From assembly GCA_023055425.1 (NCBI GenBank), contig JALGPY010000004.1, forward strand, positions 63,325,718 through 63,389,717: DNA of 64,000 bases. The letters run 5' to 3'. The translations under genes and the position numbers were made by a program. The notes beneath the pieces were generated by a model, which was not told the origin of the DNA, made no database searches, and was given only the letters and a program-made list of their open reading frames with translations. Shown one piece after another: positions 1 to 13,400 of the stretch. Source of the stretch: Linanthus parryae (taxonomy: Eukaryota > Streptophyta > Magnoliopsida > Ericales > Polemoniaceae). How positions within the stretch are numbered: the stretch's first letter is position 1; every line of letters starts with the position of its first letter.

Positions 1-2399
1 CGGACTAAAACTTTCGAGATTATCATGAAGTGGATTCTACCTCTCTCAATAAAATTGTTTTCTATACGCGAGCGACATAGTTCGATCCTTAAATTTCATG
101 CTTATGAGATTCGACCATTTATTTTTTACAATTATGTCTTCACTGAGACGGAGAAGACGATAATGAAAGATTCAAGAACAAAATCATAAAAAAAACTCAT
201 CATTAATCACTCGGTTCAAATAATAGAAGAATTCAATAACAAAATATATGAAAAACTTATGAATTTGTGATTAATCATTTGATTCCATAGTGATGAGAAC
301 TTATGATTAATTGTTTGGTTCCCAAGTATGGATTTTGTTACGTACTACAAACGATATCGAACGCATTACTACAATCAGCCAAGTCAATATTTTTTGACAT
401 CGATTTATAGATTGAATTTGATTCAAGTCAATAAAAGTGCAAAATAAATAAACTCAAAATTTAAATAAAATATAATAATTTAAACCAAATACTCAGTACA
501 TTACTATTTTTTCTCATATATTACTTATTCATATAAATAACCAATATAACAAGTTATCACAATCAGAAAATTGGAACCTAGATCAAGGTCCACAAAAGAC
601 TTATAAGAAACAAAAAGAACTGCAAGAGCTTAATCAACTCCTAACATAAAAATAGAATCTCAAGAAGTTAAATTGATACACGCTTTCTGTTCTAAACTGT
701 TTGTCATGTTTGAATTTTGAGCTGCTGTGACTAGGTAATTGAGTGCACTCTCAATATACGAAGTCGTTAATCTTTTCCTAATGTTATATAGAGTCCTCTT
801 AAGTATGCAACTCAATAAAAAGATTCATAAGTATTCATACGTGTTGCTACTTAAGTTGGGCAAAGTGATATTAAAAATCAAGTATGACGTATAATTTGAG
901 TCGGAGAGAGCATATCTATAAGATTGGGGTCGAAACTAAAATACTCTTAAAAGTTCAGGATACAACAACAATAATAGTAAACAGTAATTCAAAAAGAGCA
1001 CGAATAAGAAAAATGGAGGGATAAAGCTTAAAACATGAGCCACAAGATGCAACAGCTTGTATTTGGTGCGATTCCAAAGAGGCAATGGAACTTGACAATG
1101 CCACGTACACATCCCCAATTCCTCATATTTGTTTGTTTTCAATTGGATAAGCTTCCTTTGTCATGTCTGATCTGTCAATTGTCAACCCTCCTCTCTTTTT
1201 TTTTTTTTTTTCTAAATCACCCTCCTCTCTGGTTGAATATATGAATATATAAGTATTTATTTAGAGTAAATGACACTTTCACCCTCTCATATTGATAGAC
1301 GCTTCACGGTTTCACCGCGTCTTGTTTGGTCAGGGCACATATAAGTAAAATGTTCTATCGTGTAAAATATTTTACGCGTAACATATTTGAGGTGATATTA
1401 TCTTTTCTAGATTCATTTCTTGTGTTTGATTTTTGAAACATGTATATTTTTATATTAAAATTATAATGATCAAGTGATGATAGTGGTGGGAGTGAGAGGT
1501 AGTGGTGGTGGGGACAGCGGCAGTGGTGGATGGCGGCCGCAACTAGCAGTGGTGGCAGCGCAACGATGATGGTAGTGGCGGGAGTAGTGGTGGTACGTAG
1601 CAGTGGTGGTTCTTGGGAGTTGTAGCATGCTTCACTCTACGGAAAGGGCTACAAATACCAAATTTTAAACGTGTAAATTAAAGTAATTCGGTGAATAGTG
1701 GTAAATGAAAAGGATGGAAATTCAGAGAGAACAAAAGAAGTAATATTTATGCCAAATCTGAACCTAATTCCAATTGTTCACCTGCAACCTCTTGAAGGGG
1801 TGTCGCTCCCGCTCCCAAAACTCGCTCGCCTCTTTCTAGACCATAGGGGGCTCAAAATGCGCTCCGAGAATTAGATAGCGCAATTTCATAGGGGAAATTA
1901 TATTAGAGACGAGTTGCTATTATTTTGAACTATATTGGAAGGTTGATGTCAAACTTACTACTTATCGATTTGATTATTCAACTATTTGCTTTTTGAGGAG
2001 GAAAACAGTTGCTATATAGATTAAATACGTAGAAGTCTGTGTCGTGAGCACTTATTACAATGGTACGCTAACATGAGAGATATTGAGAATGATAACGTGA
2101 GCGGACCGATCTCAAATGTAATGTCTCTGATAGTAATGCGGATTCGGCAGTCATGTCTCATGTAGTTGAGATTTTGGACCGTCTATTGATTTGTACATGC
2201 AGTCATTTCATCATTCATAAGACAACGGGGACAGAGTGTTGCCAGGGTATCCTTTTTTCTGCAGATTGGCGTGAATGGTGATAATGTTGTAAGCAATTTT
2301 CTAGAAACCGCTTGTACTTCGCCAACAACTGAAGGGTGCTTATGAGAGATGAGAGTCCAAGGTTCTAAGTTCTCTTGTTTGTTTTGGCTAAAAGTGCAT
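1..2399. other. Intergenic, no gene seen
   Basis: AT-rich sequence with no reading frame that looks like a conserved protein. A GGT-rich stretch at about 1480-1615 is low complexity. The phrase near 1265-1285 (gtaaatgacactttcaccct) resembles the inverted-repeat ends of the Mutator-like element at 10244, so a decayed terminus is possible, but I found no partner end. Confidence 0.5.
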
Positions 2400-2407
2400 G
2401 CTGCAAG

Positions 2408-2981
2408 TAGGGCTGTAAACGTTCGGTTTGGTGCGGTTTGTTTGAAAACCATAAACCAAACCGAATAAATCGGTTTACTAATTTTGTAACCGAAACAAAC
2501 CATTTGAAAGGAAATTTCAGTTTGGTTCGGTTCGGTCGGTTTGCGTAAACATTATTGAATGGATATTATAATATTGCATTGTCAACGAATTTGAACTTTA
2601 AGTGAGAAAGAGATTAAGTATGCGTAAAAAAATTCCACAACTATCGTTTTAGAGAAAACTACGATGGAACGTTAGAGAAATGGAAAAGATTAAGATCAAT
2701 ATGCTCATTTTAATTGAATCCATATACTTGTGTTTCTAGATTATTCATTATACGTTGCGCAATATGTATTTTAGTAAAGTACATTGGGCACATATTAGTT
2801 CGGTTCGGTTTTGTGCGGTCTGATATTTTTACAAACCAAAAACCGAATCGATTAGACTGGTTTGTGAAAACTTGAACCGTTCATAAACCGAACATCTAAA
2901 AAAAACGTCCAAAATCGAAGATTTCGGTTCGGTTTGGTTCGGTCGGTTTGACCGGTTTATTCGGTTTTCCTTACAGCCCTA
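2408..2981. mobile_element. hAT-like MITE with perfect 8-bp target duplication
   Basis: A 574-bp element with inverted ends TAGGGCTGTAA (left 2408; right end reads the same on the minus strand from 2981). It is flanked by a perfect 8-bp direct repeat GCTGCAAG at 2400-2407 and 2982-2989, the target-duplication length expected for hAT transposons. Subterminal regions are crowded with GGTTCGGTTTGG-type motifs in both orientations, as in other plant hAT MITEs. No transposase frame is present, so it is non-autonomous. It lies downstream of the HAC1 stop codon. Confidence 0.9.
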
Positions 2982-2989
2982 GCTGCAAG

Positions 2990-3740
2990 GTGATGCTCGG
3001 ATTTAACCTTGAAGAGGCCATCAGAGGTTTCAGTCCAAACAAGCTTGTCTTATCCCAGTACACTAATATTATGCATGCTCTACCTAAAGGCTGAAAAAAT
3101 AAAATTACATACTAAGCCTTATCCCAATATTCCAATATATGCCTCTAACACCCTCTTTCTTATACATTACACCAAAGGGAAAACACCAAACCAAATGGGT
3201 AATCATACACATCCAAGGGCGCACAGAATTTGCATATAATGAAGAGCTTTTCGATAGAGTTAACCAAGACAATCATCTTACCAAATTTGGTAATCCTACA
3301 TTATTATTTTATATTCAAACATAGCAACTTAAAAACATCCTGCAAAAAGGGGTGTATGAGGAGGGGACTCAAATTTGCACCCCTCCAACTTTCCTTTGTA
3401 TATAAATATCCTACACCGACCAAACAGACTATACACTACATGGACATCAACAATGACCTCGTCGGGTAAATACAAGTCTGAGCATGAACTGAAAAAAATC
3501 GCCTGATTTTCAGGACAACCAAACTCATACCTTGGACACACAGATCAAAGTTGTTCAAGATGAGCAACGCTATGATAGTCCAGTCCTCTTTATGCAACGT
3601 CCCAGCGGATTTGCTAATTTACGGCTCTGCAAAAACTTCTAAGCATCTGCAATCACTGCAAGCGATAATCTACCTTTCTCTGACAGCTCTTTTGCAATGT
3701 GTGTATAAGCATGTAAAGGTGTATGTATATACAACTTTGT
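2990..3740 (-). other. Probable HAC1 3' UTR and downstream flank
   Basis: Sequence just after the HAC1 stop codon on the minus strand. No conserved frame is visible. Part of it should be the 3' untranslated region, but I could not fix a polyadenylation site. Confidence 0.4.
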
Positions 3741-4414
3741 TCATCCCGCGTTCCCTGTTACCTCTGCACTTCTTTGCCTCATCATTTCCTTTACAGCTGC
3801 CCTTCTTCTAGACTCAGATTGCTGCTGCGTCCTCCTAACATGTATTTTTAGATCTCTGCATACGCAAAAACAAAATCATATGAACCAATCTTTAGAACAA
3901 CAGAAACCATAGTAAAGTAGGTGTTGTCTAAGTTCAACATTCTGAAACTGGAACATAACCTGGTAAGTTTAGTGTCAATTACCCTAAAGTAAAATACCCT
4001 CCTCCCTTCTGACTTGAGGATACAAGAGAAATGAATCATTTTAAGGGAGGGGTAGGTTTGTTTGGCGGGAAGTGTTCTTTTTCTTTTGCATGTTTGAGTT
4101 TGGAAACAAATGATGATAGAGCTAAAAAAAGCACTAGTGTCCCAAACAAGGCCAAATATATGAAGCACGAGGCAAAGATAAACTTCGTGTACACACCTGC
4201 AACGCGGAACAGTGCACTCAGAAGCCTTGCAAGCTCTGGCATGAAGTTGTAGCAGGTGCCACATTTTCTGGCAAACTTTACATCCTCCACTAGCACGTGT
4301 TTTGCAAGCTATCCCATGGCGGAAAAGACCCTTCACCTTGCGGCAATTCAGATATTGACAAGTAATAGAACGACAGTGTGATGCATGCACCAGAAGATCG
4401 AGCATCTTCTTAAG
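3741..4414 (-). CDS. HAC1: HAC1 coding exons 15-16 (TAZ2 finger and C terminus)
   Basis: Exon 15 (4414-4197) carries TAZ2: [59 protein letters not shown]. Exon 16 (3855-3741) finishes it with [19 protein letters not shown] and the family C terminus [19 protein letters not shown], stop TGA at 3743-3741. The split codon AG|A = Arg joins the two exons. Confidence 0.93.
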
Positions 4415-7400
4415 CTGCAGTATAAAATGAACGGTCAAGGAACACAAAGCACATTTAGAACTCACTGAATACTTCTAATCCACTGCCAGAACTTGATGAT
4501 GTTGCAGGAAAATCAAACTGAAAAATTAAGGTACGCTGGAACAATGGAGCGGAGAAATGTGCTAAATATATGCAAAAATTGGAGAAAGGAGAAACATGAT
4601 CTAACTCTATACGATCTTGTCAATAAACAGAAAAATGCAATAACATCCTCTCAAACTTAAGAGTCAATGGCATATCCAACCTGCTGTAGCAAGGCAATTC
4701 AAGGCAGACTGAATTGAAGCAAGGAGGGAATGCACAGACTTGTTATGAGCAAAACTAAGTCAAATAGAGCAACATCAACATTGATAAACTAGCACCAGGA
4801 GGAAATGCAATGCGAATGCACAGCCCGAAAAGAATGATTTATGAAATCAAGAAACCCAAACCCTGAGTGTCATACCAGACACAACACAATGACACAAGAA
4901 TGAAAAATGATATGGCCCGCATACCTTTTGGAAATCACAATATTACAACAGTTTACATAAATTATGGTTTAATACTGTAATCCACAAAAGTAATAGATAT
5001 TACAGTATAATCCTCAAACTTCTTAGATAGTGCCTTTAGGGCTTAGGCACATGCAATATCAAACATTATACCTGGATTATTAATGTTCACAAATCAATAA
5101 AGTAGTGATCAACGGCATTTCCATCTGCAACAGATCCCATCTTTACTAATAATGGACCCACGATAACTAAAATGATCTGTCTTCGTTACACTGTCTTGTT
5201 CTACTAGTCCTAAACGCTTCAGATTCTATATTATGCCTCCATCAGTCTAGGCTACCGTTTAGCCCAATTCTTGTTTCATCAATTACAACTATATCATTTA
5301 CAAATAACACATACCACGAATCACTTCATGAATAATCATTGTAATTTCATCCATCACCAAACTAAACATGCAAGGCCTCAACAGTAACCATTGGTGCAAA
5401 ACCAAAAGCACATCTTTCAGAGAAACAGAATCGATCCAACATGTTGAATGGACTACAGCGCTCACTAAGGGGAAAAATGATAAATTAGAGAGAGCGGCAT
5501 CAGGAACTTTTCAGGTAAGGCATTATATACTTGTGGTGAGTGTTCTTTGGTCGTTAAGAACTGTAAAACTGGGTTTGATTATATCTACTGGTTAGTAACT
5601 AATTGTTGCAAAATGTAGGTTTTTAACTAAACTAATACAACAGTCACCAAAAGGTTCTATCTAGTACAAAAATGTGTTGTTATTGTTTTTATTTATCCTA
5701 ATTTATAGTGTCATTAACATCTTCTACTTTGGTTGCAATCTGACCAAGCCACTAAGCTTGATTGATAAAAGTAAATTGATCAATTGCCAATCAACTCGCT
5801 TTTTCATAAAGACTTGAATTATGAGCCGCAAATTTCCCATGTGGGGTTAGTGCGGGTTAGTGGTACTTATGTTTGCCTAGTACAGGTCGAAGACTGAGTG
5901 CTATTGACTTGGAAGAACAGACAATCTTGCAGCACAGTGACCACTACCACAAATGTGCACTGAAGCAACAGTGTCGTGGGCATTGGTAAAAATTGCGACA
6001 TTGAAAGAACAAGATAAGAATTATACAGTCAAACTGAATAAAGTAGGTGGAAGGGGGAGAGTGACAAAAAAGCGCTAACAAGCACTTTAAGTCAAGAGCT
6101 TTACATCCTTAACCTTTTAGAAGAAACCACAGCCTCAAGAAGGAGAACAAGGATATCAGAAGAGAGGTTTGATTTCATAGAGGATAAAAGAAGTCGATAG
6201 ACCAACGCTATTAAAACACCTCTTTACAAACTTGTAGCAACATACATTGCGTCATAAGAATGTTCAATTTTTTCTCATTAAAAAGGAATGTCTGGAACTT
6301 CTGAATGTTTATCGAACACCGCAAAAGCCAACTACATGGAACACCTAATTGAACATGTTAGATCTGTTTTCCTCTTATAGAAGGAAGTGTGAATCAAAAG
6401 GTTAACATTAAGACAGTACATCATGAAGAAAGATGACCTTACCTGAGAAAGTCGCCTTTCCCGAGCTTCTGCATTCTGTGCATCACCATCAGCCATTGAT
6501 TGATTGGTCAATTTATGAGGATGATTAATTCCTCCATCTCTCTGATAGCAAGTGTTGCATACATCAAAATCCGGACAAACTTCGCAACGCCAACCTTGAC
6601 CGGCTTCAACATCAAGATGACATATGTTGCATGTCGTAGCAAATGCAGGAGCCGTGGGGTTGTGGAGATGGTACAAAACCATCATTGAGGAATGCTTAGC
6701 TCGGCGAAGGGTATCATACTGGTAATGATTTCCTTGACAAAGACTTAAAAATGCCTGTCTCGTGTCAAAGAATTCACTCTCAATATTATTATCTTTGTCC
6801 ATGGTCTCTTCAGGTACATCGATAATCTCTATCTGCAGAGTGGTTCACTTCTGCATTAGTATACTGGTGAACTGTACTTGTAGTGATAAACCAAAAGAAT
6901 TTGAAACATCAAGCAAAAACTAACACACATGAGGAAGGACTACCTGACGGAGCAAATGTTTGTCCTTCTGATTGATAGGATGCCTCTCTCTGTCTTCAAC
7001 CATTTGCTCAGCTTGATAACACCTGTAAGATAAGCAACATCACGTTTGTACTTGTGTTGGTTGTGGTACAGGACTTGAATTTAGAGGAACTAACACTATA
7101 GAAGCCAATAAATCTCAAACACCATGACTGATAATCCAGAAAAAGACCAACAACATAGCATTGATGCAAGTTTTTCTATCACACAGTACACGGCTGACAG
7201 GAGTATGCTTCCAGAACATATAAGAAAGCCTCTGGTATCCTATCCGATAGAATATGCAGGGAAAGAACAAAATATCTACATAAATGTCCATAATTTCCAA
7301 GACTTCAAACAAGCAACCAGCTCTCCCGCAAAACATTTTTAACTTGACCGGGATGTATATACTTATGACAGAGCCAAAACGTTAATAGATGCATAACAGA

Positions 7401-10400
7401 GAAGTGTGTAACAATATTAATACATTCCGAATAATTAGACACGCATGCCTAATCTCTTCAGTTTAGCTTACAAAATATACACAGTTCTTGTAGATATATT
7501 AAGCACGAAGGCACGTGCATCTAAAACAGTTGAAAGCTAAGTCCTTGATCACGACCCTTTACAATTTTCATCAGTGAGGAAAAAAAAACCAATATCCCCA
7601 CAATCAACAATTATTAAATCAAAACGCAAAGTAACATTAAACAACAGAGCTCTGCAACAGAGTAACAACTAAGGAGAAGTTAAATATCAAATAGGTGCTC
7701 AGAGTTTTCATTGTAATGGTAAAATTGTAGTTCTTCCTTCCGTTAAATATAGTTTATAAGATAGTATGAGATGTTCTTTCTGTTTGGAAATCAAGCACCG
7801 AAATAGAGGAGCACCATATTATGGTTTGAGACACCCACCTACCCGAAAGGTCAAGATTATGAGTTAGCATCCAAATCATGCTATACTAACCAGGGACATC
7901 CTGTCCTTATCCATATGAGGGACAATCCGCTGAGACATAATAATTAACAATCTCCCTCTTCATGCGAGTCCTTTAACATGCTCCCCCTTGTCTGGAAGCA
8001 TTTGTCGAATTTCTTTGAATCACTTTTGTGAGAGTGCCCGGAAGTAGGGATGACAATGCAGTCCGGCCTGATCCGAGTGATTCGACTCGAATGGATCCAG
8101 TCCGAATCTGATCCATTTACAAATGGGTCGGATTTGGATATTGAGACTAAGATCCAAGCCGATTGGGACCCGGATCCTCTAGTAATATATGTGAATATTC
8201 GATCCCGATTAAATGTTACTTTACGTATATACCCCCAGGGTTTTATATGTCTACAGCATAACCTACCCTATTTTAACAATTTCCCTCCCTCCCTATCTCT
8301 TTCCCTCTCTCCCAAACTGCTTAGCGAAGTTTCTAGGCTTGCAAAAACAAATTGGAATCTCAACCAGAAAGCCAACCCTAGAGTGTCGTTGGAGTGAGAT
8401 CTCAATTCTCATCGACGGCAAGAGCAATTGTTGGAATATTGTTTATGAAATGGTTGATTAGTCTAGTGGTGATATGGTTTCTGACAATGGTTGCGTACTA
8501 TTTTGGGCTCATCGATTTGGTCTCAATTGGTATCATGGTAAGCAGCAGGACTTTGGTTTGGTTCCTATCTGTCTGAATTTTGATATTTTAACAATTTACT
8601 AATATATTAATAATTTAGTACAAGATGACCCTATATCCGACCAAGCATCCAACCAGATATCCGTTTTCAGACTCTAATGGATCAGCGAATCAGATTTGGA
8701 TCTGATGATGTGCATCCGATCCGAATCCGATAATAATCCAATCCAATCCAGATTACTCACTTTCTAGTCAGCTCGGACTTGGATAAGGTGGGATCAGAAC
8801 CAAATCGGACTTGTTGCCATCCCTACCAGGAACCATCATCCGCATGAACACCTGCTGGGGCCATGCAGAAGTTTGACTGTCCACAGGAACACCAGATTCG
8901 GCACAGTAGCGCACACGAACAGTTGGATACCAATTGTTGGGAGTTTAACATCATTGGAGGAGAACGGCGCAGTCCGCAGTATGATTTGAGACACCCATTT
9001 ACTTAAAAGGTCAACCTTAAGAGTTAGCGCCAAAATCATACTATATCAACCATGGAGAACATGTCCACCATTCCAATGTAGGACAATCCACTAACACGGG
9101 ATGCACAACGCTTCCATAAGCGAGGGTGGACATTATTCAATGTAATTCACCTTCCAAGAAATACTCTTATGAAGAGATGTGATATTGCTGTTCTTAGAAG
9201 GTGTTCTTTTTTTTTTCCATTTTTTAGTGGGAAGAACTATGGGAGAACTGCAATCTCTGGTCATAGATTAACATGTTCGATAGGAAAGAGAATAAACAAA
9301 GAAACAAAAAAAAAGGCTAAACTTTCATTGAGTCAACATATTTACTTTGTATACTTTTTTCACAATCCTTAGTCCTGCTACCCAATTTGTTATGTAATTT
9401 CCTGCCATTTGAAGGATATATTGTAACTTTATGATTGCTTTTACAGCAAATATCATTGTCATCGTAATTTTAGTTTTTCTCATTTCTGTTCTATCACATT
9501 TATGTTGTTCCTTCACATGGACGGTAAAACTTAGCACATAAATATGTTCTTGTGGGACATGTCACACCTTGGTACTTCCTATAAAGAACATTCAAAACTG
9601 GAAAGGAGTATTGGGTGTTAAAGCAAAAAATTCCAAAGCATACGCACAATAGAATGATGAAACAGAAAGGCGGTATAACAAGATAAGATGAAAAACAAAT
9701 TGAGCCCAAAGAAATATAACGTATCCACAGAAGAAAGGATGAAGAGAGGTTACACTCACAGTTACAGTGGCAAGTGCAAACCTGAAACCTAACCAGGTAG
9801 TTTTGTTTGGTTCGCTCTGGTTAGCTCATAGGGTTCGGTTGCGGTTTGAAATGTTCCCAAACCGTGAAAACGGTTTGGACATGATTTAGAATCTTCCTTA
9901 ACCGCAAAAACCGAATGAACCGGGTATACATAAAATATCATACATACTACATACACCAGTCAGGCAGTCATATAGGATAAAATCCAGTACATATAAGTTA
10001 ACTTTATGTTTTGGGCTGTCTCCATATAACCCATCATTATATCTTCTCGGCTCTCAGAGTCAAACCCTTACAACTGTCTCACCCACCATACTAGCCAGCC
10101 CTCACACCCTCTCAAACTCGCCGAACCACTCTCAGAGTCGTAGGTGCCTGTCACCTCACAGCTCTCACTCACCAGACAACTACACATTGCCAGACCACTC
10201 CCGATCAGCCACATGCATATCAGTATATAAATTAATTATAATAGGGTAAAAGACATTTTCAACCCTCCGAGTATGGAGAAAATTCATTTTGCCCCCTGAT
10301 TTGTGGAAAAATACATTTTGCACCACTGTTAACGGATGAAGGGTGGACAGATACCACCCTTCTGTGACAATCCGTTAGTGGAGGGGTGCAAACTGACTTT

Positions 10401-13400
10401 TTGTGACCATTTTACCCTTACAAATTGTGGACAAATAACACAATTTTTTGTTTATTATTGCATTCATCATTCTCTTGATGTTCTTGGTGTTCTTAAGCAC
10501 CACCTCCACTTCCACCAAATCCCCGCCACCAACAACACCACCACCACCAAACAGAATCCCAGACCAGACCCCCAACAAAAACAAAACACATCATTTGACC
10601 CTGCCATGATCGCCACCATCACCACCACGACCGCCACCATCACCACCACCACCGCCACATCACCGCCACGCCACCTAAACCAAAATTCCAGCAAATTCTT
10701 CGAAATCAAACCCAGGTCCCATTAAATTATTCAATATCAGAGCCAGATAAAACAAAAACAAGAGCTTTCAACAGTAAAATTTGTGAACCTAGATCATCAA
10801 ACAACAAAACAAGAGCTTTTAACCTATGTTGCATGGAAACGGAAACGGAAACTGAGACGGAGACGGGTACGGAAGGAGACGGAGACGCCAAAACGCCAAA
10901 TTTTATGAAATCAGGAGACGCGGACACGCTGCATATATACATGTATATACACGCCGCATCTATATACACGTATGTATGTATGTGTGTGTGTATTAATTCA
11001 AAACTTAAAGTAATTGACAAATTTAAAACTATATCCATTGCAAGAGTCGAATGAAGCTTAGCATCCAAAAGATAGCAACACATAACATACAAATTATCAG
11101 GATGTTTTTTCAAACTTTTAAAAAATACACTAGGTGGAGGTGAACTGTCTCATGTTTTCATCTTTAAACTGTCATCACCAACCCTAGCCGCACAATCTCT
11201 TTGACAAAGAAAACACAGAGAAAGAGAAGCAAGAATCATCAGATGTGGTTTGGTAAATCGATTAACAACTTTGTCCAACTCGCTTTCTCTACGTCTCCCC
11301 CAAATGGAACCAGGCATTTCGGGCCACATTCTTATCAGTTTTATTCGGAAACACCAGGTGGAGTTTCTGAAACATCGTTCAGGTGTGTCTGAGTTTCCGA
11401 CACGTTACTGAGTGTCCGAAACGGGAACAGCACCCCTGATGGAATGTCCGGGCAACATAGCGTTTAACTGCTCGTGAATCTAGATCAAACAAAAAACAGG
11501 GAGCCATGGATTGAATCAAAAGCTTTCTGAATCCAAAATCAAAGCCAGATTCTGGCTGTTAGTCCGGGTTGTCGCATGGCTATTTCTGGTCCTTGCTCTC
11601 TATTATGGGACAAATACTTTTCACCACAGTCCAATCGAGGGCTTCGTGGACTTCAATTTATCTCGTCTGAACTCCCAAGGACAGAGAAATCGAGAACTTG
11701 TTGCAGACGTCTGGATAGCTGGTACCTAAAACCAGATTCCAGTCTACCATGAAAACAGACAGGAAACGCCTCATAAAGCACAACTTCAGCACACCACTCC
11801 CTCAATGCATGATAAATCCACCAAAAATCGAGCCAACAAAATATGATTAAACACCCGTGCCGACCCCAAATTCAGCCCCAAAATTGATAAATAGCCAAAA
11901 CCCAACTCAACCCCAGCCACGATTTGACGCCACCAGTCCCACCAATTCACTCCAATTCTATGATTGATTCTATTACTTTCTGGGTTTCTCTGGGTTTGTA
12001 CAGGGGCGAAACAGGGGAATCTTGATTCGTAGAGAGGGAGGACAGGGAATGGCGAGAAACAGAGAGAAAGGTGACCTTTCTTCGAGGCGACGGCGGGCTC
12101 TGAGAGCAGCTTCGTCCATGGGATGTTCCGGCGAAGATCTGAAAGATGAGTAGACCAGGCGACGGCGATTTCGAAAAGATGCGCCGACGGCTTCAACGGG
12201 GACGGGGAAGAAGACATCGACATTTGACGGAGATAACCCAGCAGAAATCGAACCCCGACATTTGACGGAGAGAACCCCGACAGGTTCGGCTGTGTTCACT
12301 TGCAGCCGCCGGTGATGGCGGAGGCGTTGATTTTTCGACTAAAATCTCCAAAGAGAGACCAGATCTGTGGATGGGGAGAGAATTCTGTGTAGAGAAGAGC
12401 GAGAGATATGGTGATTCGTGGTGGGAGCAGGCAAAGGAGGCGATGAAGAGGAGGAAAAGAGGAGGAATAAAAAAGAGTGAGAGTTAGGGTTTATGATATA
12501 TTTTTAGTGGGTAATTTCTCCATATTTCAGGGTTCTTTTTGTCTTTTCTCCCTTTCTGTTAGTCACTGTTAGCTGTTAACTCTGACAGAGGTGCAAAATG
12601 TATTTATCCATAAATCAGGGGGTAAAATGTATTTTCCCCATACTAGGAGGGTGAAAAATGTCTTTGACCCATTATAATAAATTAGTCTTTCCTATAAAGG
12701 CGCAAGGGCTTGGTCGGATAATATACCCTTGAGCTATCGCAAGCCCAAAATTTCCAATGTCAGACGAGGCCCAGTTATACTTTGATAGAGCGGGATGATA
12801 GCCCTGAGCTGTCACAAGCCCAAATTTTTGTACATGTGTGATTTGTAGCACTCTTTGCTAGTTATATGACGACGGAGTCGATGATCACGTGCTTTAAGTT
12901 GGTTGGAATTGGACTAAGAAAATATTAAATGAATGTGTTAAGCTCGCAATGTGAGTTACCCTACCTCCCGAAGTTTGTACCTAGCCTCAAGTTTCTTACG
13001 AAGTTATGTATGTTCATGTTGTCCCAACTAGTATGTATGTATGCTTTTAACGAGAGTGAAATAGTTATGCCCCCATGGATGCTAACAAACAAAATAAACA
13101 TTTCATAAGATAAAACACGGTTTTTCAGAAAGGCCACGGTAAGCCCAGGCCCAATTCCTACTTCAAGAGAGCCCGCACATTGCCCGGCCCAAGTTTTCCA
13201 TTATCGACTTGACGTTCAGCCCAAAGCACACAGGTCAGGAAGTTAAATTTTTCACACTCAGATCACCTATCGAAACCGAGCCAAAATCACGTGTCACCTA
13301 TATATAGTTTACTCTTAAAAGAATTGCGGCTTCAAGTTATACATATTAGTTAAAAGTTTACTTTTATATGGTCAAACATTTGAGAAAGCACTACTCACTG

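Noticed and set aside
10336..10725. Thr/Pro/His-rich 129-aa frame
   Set aside because: It starts inside the inverted repeat of the Mutator-like element and consists mostly of CCACCA repeats. No domain.
11786..12299. Two overlapping minus-strand frames of 145 and 108 aa in the Mutator-like element
   Set aside because: The sequence is leader-like and GC-rich, with no domain visible in either frame. Kept only as possible captured DNA, not as genes.
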